Positions 35,066 to 37,912 of a DNA stretch of 37,912 nt are shown here, piece by piece. The DNA lies in the IMG/VR virus record IMGVR_UViG_3300011440_000039, positions 1 to 37,912 of that record. One strand, written 5' to 3'. How positions within the stretch are numbered: the stretch's first letter is position 1; each line of letters starts with the position of its first letter. Under the pieces are notes generated by a model that was not told the origin of the DNA, made no database searches, and saw nothing but the letters and a program-made list of their open reading frames with translations. The position numbers and the translations under genes were made by a program. Source of the DNA: a virus.

Positions 35066-35094
35066 AGTGTTGCAGAACTTGCAACCATGGTCAA
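35066..35094 (-). promoter_or_regulatory. Leftward early promoter with operator O1 in spacer
   Basis: On the - strand TTGACC (35089-35094), a 17-base spacer and AACACT (35066-35071). The palindrome GTTGCAGAACTTGCAAC (35069-35085 on the + strand, operator O1) fills most of the spacer and part of the -10, so repressor binding would block RNA polymerase. Confidence 0.8.
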
Positions 35095-35153
35095 GGCGAC
35101 GCATTGCAGGCTTCGCTAACGATCTTGATCAGCCGAGGTGCCTACCGTTGCAT

Positions 35154-35480
35154 ATGGCTGCGACGGACTCACCCAACGGCAAAGATCGAGCTTCCCGTAA
35201 GCATTTCATTCCCGAATATGCTCGGCGGAAGCCGATCACACAGGCCGGTATCGCGCGCGAAACAGGCGCGGACAAGGGATTGGTCAGCCGCTGGTTTTCC
35301 GGCACGACTCCGCAGGATAAGTACCTTGACGCCCTAGTGAGGCTGTTCGAATTGTCAGATCGGAGCGCACTGTTCCGACACCCGGATGAGGAGTGGCTCG
35401 TGCAATTCTCGCGCAGCCTCTCCTCGGAGGACGAAAGACAGCGGATGCGAACGCTCCTTGGTGCAGCCTTCCAAAAATAG
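35154..35480 (+). CDS. XRE-family phage repressor
   Basis: I take the ATG at 35154 (108 residues, MAATDSPNGKDRASRKHFIP) as the start. The HTH is ITQAGIARETGADKGLVSRW followed by FSGTTPQDKYLDALVRLFEL, a good XRE domain; the C-terminal region (WLVQFSRSLSSEDERQRMRT) is helical and probably dimerises. There is no LexA-type peptidase part, so induction is not by RecA-assisted autocleavage. A longer start at 35058 would run through O1 and is unlikely. It is flanked by three copies of one palindrome, its probable operators, and should maintain lysogeny. Confidence 0.8.
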   Translation: MAATDSPNGKDRASRKHFIPEYARRKPITQAGIARETGADKGLVSRWFSGTTPQDKYLDALVRLFELSDRSALFRHPDEEWLVQFSRSLSSEDERQRMRTLLGAAFQK

Positions 35481-35496
35481 TTGCACAAAATGCAAG
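35480..35496. promoter_or_regulatory. Operator O2
   Basis: GTTGCACAAAATGCAAG matches the GTTGCA-N5-TGCAAC palindrome except in its last base. It begins at the last base of the repressor stop codon and ends eight bases before the rightward promoter's -35, so it could support cooperative binding with O3, 34 bp away start to start. Confidence 0.75.
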
Positions 35497-35504
35497 CCTG
35501 CGTC

Positions 35505-35533
35505 TTGACCGCCGTTGCATAGAGTGCAACCCT
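35505..35533 (+). promoter_or_regulatory. Rightward early promoter with operator O3 in spacer
   Basis: TTGACC (35505-35510), a 17-base spacer and AACCCT (35528-35533). GTTGCATAGAGTGCAAC (35514-35530, O3), a perfect 6-bp-arm palindrome, sits in the spacer and touches the -10, the same layout as the leftward promoter. It would drive the leader, HNH and helicase genes. Confidence 0.8.
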
Positions 35534-35558
35534 GTCCGCTACCGTCAAGGAGCGGGCG

Positions 35559-35591
35559 ATGCACAGAAGCCTTACAAAATTTGCCGGCTGA
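35559..35591 (+). CDS. 10-residue leader peptide (putative)
   Basis: The frame reads MHRSLTKFAG with a strong AAGGAG seven bases before its ATG. Its stop lies four bases before the GTG start of the HNH gene, which has no good ribosome binding site of its own, so the leader may feed ribosomes to HNH by reinitiation. Alternatively the ATG was the original HNH start and a frame change separated them. Confidence 0.5.
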   Translation: MHRSLTKFAG

Positions 35592-35595
35592 GTAA

Positions 35596-35847
35596 GTGCC
35601 AAAGCGATTGGCAACTTCGACTGAGCGGACGGCTCTTTTCCTTTTGCAAGATGGACGATGCGCCATTTGTGGGGCCGATCTGTCCGACCAGCCATACGAG
35701 GCCGACCACATCGTCGAGTTCAGCGCGCGAGGAGCGACAGAATTATGGAATCTGCAACTGCTCTGCCTTCCCTGTCATTCGGAAAAGAACCGCGTGTCGG
35801 CCAATTACAGGTCTTGCAAGCGCTCAAAACGCACCGAGAGCGACTGA
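35596..35847 (+). CDS. HNH endonuclease-type protein
   Basis: The 83-residue protein starts at GTG 35596. Zinc-binding and catalytic residues are C22 and C25 (GRCAICGADL), D37-H38 (EADHIVEFSARGATEL), N52 in WNLQLLC, and C57/C60/H61 (CLPCHSEKN), a complete HNH core. The residues after position 65 (RVSANYRSCKRSKRTES) are likely non-conserved, because the same DNA in the -1 frame encodes the Q-motif region of the helicase. HNH domains occur fused to SF2 helicases elsewhere; here the two are in overlapping frames. Probably a DNA-cleaving or DNA-binding partner of the helicase. Confidence 0.78.
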   Translation: MPKRLATSTERTALFLLQDGRCAICGADLSDQPYEADHIVEFSARGATELWNLQLLCLPCHSEKNRVSANYRSCKRSKRTESD

Positions 35848-37583
35848 GCGCAAAACTCCCAACCGGTTATGGGAAAACCTACACCTGCTGCATGGTCTAT
35901 TCCACGTTGCAGCATGCCGGTCGCGTAACGAGGCTTCTCGTCGTTTTCCCTACGGATGCGCAACTTGAACAATTCATGGCGGATGCGCCACGGGAAGACC
36001 TGATCAACGCGCGGGTTCAGGGGTCGTATAAGATCAACGACATCCGCTCTGCAGGCGTATACGCGCTGAAGGATCATCGAACCAACGCTGCACAGATATA
36101 CGTTATCACAATTCAATCCCTCATCGCCAACAAGGGATCGATGATCGTCACTGATCTTCTACAACAGGGGCAGTGGATGATCTGCGTTGACGAGCACCAT
36201 CATTATGGCGAGGAAAAAACTTGGGGCAAGGCGGTCATCAAACTGAATCGCGCGTTTCTGCTGGTGATGAGCGCAACGCCACATCGTCCAACCGCAGATG
36301 GAGCTTTTGGTCAGCCCGATGTCATCGTTACCTATGAGGAAGCGTACAAGCAGGGAGCGGTCAAGGAACTCTCCGGACACGCCTATCACTACATGCTCGA
36401 TCTGGAGGACGAGGACGGGAAGCTTCATCGCTACACGACGCAGGAGCTTGCGGAGGAAGCGGGAGGTGAAGACCCCGACAAGATCGAGAAGCTCCGCATT
36501 CAGCGCAAGATGCGGTGGACGCCGAAATACGTCTGGCCGCTGATCTCGATCCCGATCGACCGGATGCTGCAAGAACGCCTGACCAGTGGATTCCCGCTTC
36601 AGGTTCTCATTACCGCAATGTGCGTGTCACACGCCGAATACGTCTGCAATCAGCTCCGCGACCTGTATCCCGAATTGCGGATCGATTGGGTCGGGACTGG
36701 CGAGTATGGGCGGACGAAGGAAGAAAACGATGCGGTCCTCGCACGGTTTTGCCCACCCAAGAAGGAAGGCATGGACGGGAAGGTCCGCAGGCCAGACCCG
36801 GCGCTCGACGTTCTCGTTCACGTCGGCTTGGCTGGTGAGGGTCTCGACTCGATCTTCGTGAGCGAGGTCGTTCATCTGACAAGCGCCTCGCTCTGCAATC
36901 GCGTCAATCAGATCAATGGGCGCGCTGCCCGCTTCCTCTCCGGCGTGCGAGCGAACATCAATTTCGACGCATCAAGCGAGTTCGCCACCCAAGGCTATCT
37001 TGGCTCCGCAATCATGCAGGCCATGGATTTCCTGCCTCCAAAGACAACCGACAAGCCTCCTGATCCGGATCCGGATTTGCCGCCCGAGCCACCGGAGAAC
37101 CCAACCATCCGCATCTTCGACATTGAATTTCAAGGCGTCGATAGCGGCGATATCGGCGTGCAGCGGATGGCGCGCCTGATCAGGGAAGATGCGCCGACTC
37201 GTTATGACTGGCACGCGATGGAGACCGACGGGGATCATCCCGATTGGCAGCAGGTGATCGGCTTCTACAAGAAGATGCGTGAGATCGAGGCGGAGCAGCA
37301 GAACGAGAAGGCCATCATCCAACAGTGGATGGATAATGTTCAACTGTTGCTGCAAAGGGTGACCGGCCTTGCGGTTAAGGTCATGACCCGAAAGGGCTCG
37401 TATATCGACAACCGGACGCCGGGGCTCATCAAGAAGGTCATCAACGGGCGAAAGAAAAAACTGCTCGGTGAACTCAACCAAGACAACCGCGACCTGGATG
37501 TAGCAAAGCGTCACTACGACTGGCTGATCCAGTTGGACCGTCAGATCCGCGCAGAAGGAATCCCGAAATGGCTGGATTCCTAG
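35745..37583 (+). CDS. SF2 DEAD/DEAH-type helicase
   Basis: The start is at 35745 (612 residues), chosen because AGGAG lies ten bases before it and the helicase begins soon after; the frame opens at 35658. Motifs: PRVGQLQVLQAL (R-x-x-Q, residue about 20), LPTGYGKT (Walker A, about 38-45), ICVDEHHHYGE (motif II, DEHH, about 149), LVMSATPHR (motif III), LLVVFPTDAQLEQF (Ia), and RVNQINGRAARF (motif VI). The C-terminal 200 residues (IRIFDIEFQGVDSGDIGVQR ... QNEKAIIQQWMDNVQLLLQR) are helical and unrecognised. It overlaps HNH by 103 bases. Likely an early replication, recombination or DNA-defence function; the exact role is not known. Confidence 0.85.
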   Translation: MESATALPSLSFGKEPRVGQLQVLQALKTHRERLSAKLPTGYGKTYTCCMVYSTLQHAGRVTRLLVVFPTDAQLEQFMADAPREDLINARVQGSYKINDIRSAGVYALKDHRTNAAQIYVITIQSLIANKGSMIVTDLLQQGQWMICVDEHHHYGEEKTWGKAVIKLNRAFLLVMSATPHRPTADGAFGQPDVIVTYEEAYKQGAVKELSGHAYHYMLDLEDEDGKLHRYTTQELAEEAGGEDPDKIEKLRIQRKMRWTPKYVWPLISIPIDRMLQERLTSGFPLQVLITAMCVSHAEYVCNQLRDLYPELRIDWVGTGEYGRTKEENDAVLARFCPPKKEGMDGKVRRPDPALDVLVHVGLAGEGLDSIFVSEVVHLTSASLCNRVNQINGRAARFLSGVRANINFDASSEFATQGYLGSAIMQAMDFLPPKTTDKPPDPDPDLPPEPPENPTIRIFDIEFQGVDSGDIGVQRMARLIREDAPTRYDWHAMETDGDHPDWQQVIGFYKKMREIEAEQQNEKAIIQQWMDNVQLLLQRVTGLAVKVMTRKGSYIDNRTPGLIKKVINGRKKKLLGELNQDNRDLDVAKRHYDWLIQLDRQIRAEGIPKWLDS

Positions 37584-37912
37584 TTGATCGCGGACCCATC
37601 GCGGCGACCGACCGCCTTCGGGATGTGCCGAAAGCGAAATGGCACGATCTCATGATTGCTCGCCGTGCGTTCCTCTCGACGCATCTCTCTTACGATTGCC
37701 GGTGCCTCATCGAGTTTGTCGATGACGCGAAGCTGATGTTCAAGCCGCTTGGGTTCGAAACGCCGGAAACCATGATCCGAGAAGGCTACGGCCTGGAGCC
37801 GGCCGAGATCGAGATCGCCGTGGAGTGGCTGCGGCTCAACCCGCCGGCCGAGCCGCTGTCGATGGCTATGGCAATCGAGTTGGGCAAGCAGGGCCGGCCT
37901 CCCGACGCACCA
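37568..37912 (+). CDS. Hypothetical prophage protein, 3' end outside window
   Basis: The ATG at 37568 overlaps the helicase stop by 16 bases; 115 residues are visible and the frame is open at the window end. It starts MAGFLVDRGPIAATDRLRDV and has the block ETMIREGYGLEPAEIEIAVE then WLRLNPPAEPLSMAMAIELG and KQGRPPD, a pattern recurring in early regions of alphaproteobacterial prophages. No known activity. Coupling to the helicase places it in the same rightward early operon. Confidence 0.75.
   Translation, partial: MAGFLVDRGPIAATDRLRDVPKAKWHDLMIARRAFLSTHLSYDCRCLIEFVDDAKLMFKPLGFETPETMIREGYGLEPAEIEIAVEWLRLNPPAEPLSMAMAIELGKQGRPPDAP

Noticed and set aside
35777-35790. Programmed -1 frameshift site (GGAAAAG) joining HNH and helicase
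   Set aside because: Only the second codon re-pairs well after slippage, and no clear downstream stem-loop was seen; kept only as a weak possibility.
1-37912. Idea that the window is a closed circular phage genome (last and first frames are in phase)
   Set aside because: Joining the ends would fuse the 37568 gene to the integrase, but that protein does not look like an integrase N-terminus; the phase match has a one-in-three chance.
1-37912. CRISPR array, insertion sequence or toxin-antitoxin pair
   Set aside because: No regular spaced repeats, no transposase motif with inverted ends and no recognisable toxin or antitoxin pair were seen on reading both strands.

Overview
The window is almost entirely one temperate podovirus-like prophage (short-tailed, P22/T7-type virion logic) in a GC-rich alphaproteobacterium, most likely of the Rhizobiales. 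The host call rests on a phage-borne GcrA homologue (a cell-cycle regulator found in alphaproteobacteria), a spike base protein of the RCAP_rcc01079 type, and the general style of the virion and early genes. No tRNA, rRNA, CRISPR array or insertion sequence was seen. Both window edges cut through genes, so the element continues on both sides. All family assignments come from reading the sequence; no database was searched.

Layout, left to right. 1-741 (+) is the C-terminal part of a tyrosine integrase. 917-2820 holds small + strand genes (an HTH protein, coiled-coil proteins, an AT-rich HNH-like protein) interrupted by an amidase endolysin on the - strand. From 2821 to 34726 nearly everything is on the - strand and is best read right to left: early regulation and replication (VRR-NUC nuclease, GNAT/Mom-like protein, small HTH protein, GcrA, DnaA domain IV-like protein, two replication-type proteins), then packaging (small and large terminase), spike base and tail spike, a portal that appears split into pieces, scaffold, major capsid, decoration protein, adaptor, tail nozzle, a series of large internal or ejected virion proteins (one with a transglycosylase domain, one with a HEAAGH zincin motif), tail fibre, and membrane proteins likely used for lysis.

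The switch lies at 34727-35533. A Cro-like gene (-) and a repressor gene (+) diverge. Two promoters of identical design (TTGACC, 17-bp spacer, AACNCT) fire outward: one drives the Cro-like gene with an apparently leaderless mRNA, the other drives an operon of a 10-residue leader, an HNH protein and an SF2 helicase. A GTTGCA-N5-TGCAAC palindrome fills the spacer of each, and a third copy lies between the repressor gene and the rightward promoter. A second, different operator or hairpin family (CTCCCAA...TTGGGAG) controls entry into the leftward early operon.

Most worth following up: the operator-controlled HNH/helicase pair encoded in overlapping frames; the shared promoter-operator design; a short LLQAL peptide motif recurring in several Pro-rich or terminal parts of virion-module proteins; a virion gene whose conserved N-terminus begins at an ATC codon behind a perfect AGGAGG; a split portal; and an antisense 62-residue gene with its own sigma70-type promoter inside the packaging operon.
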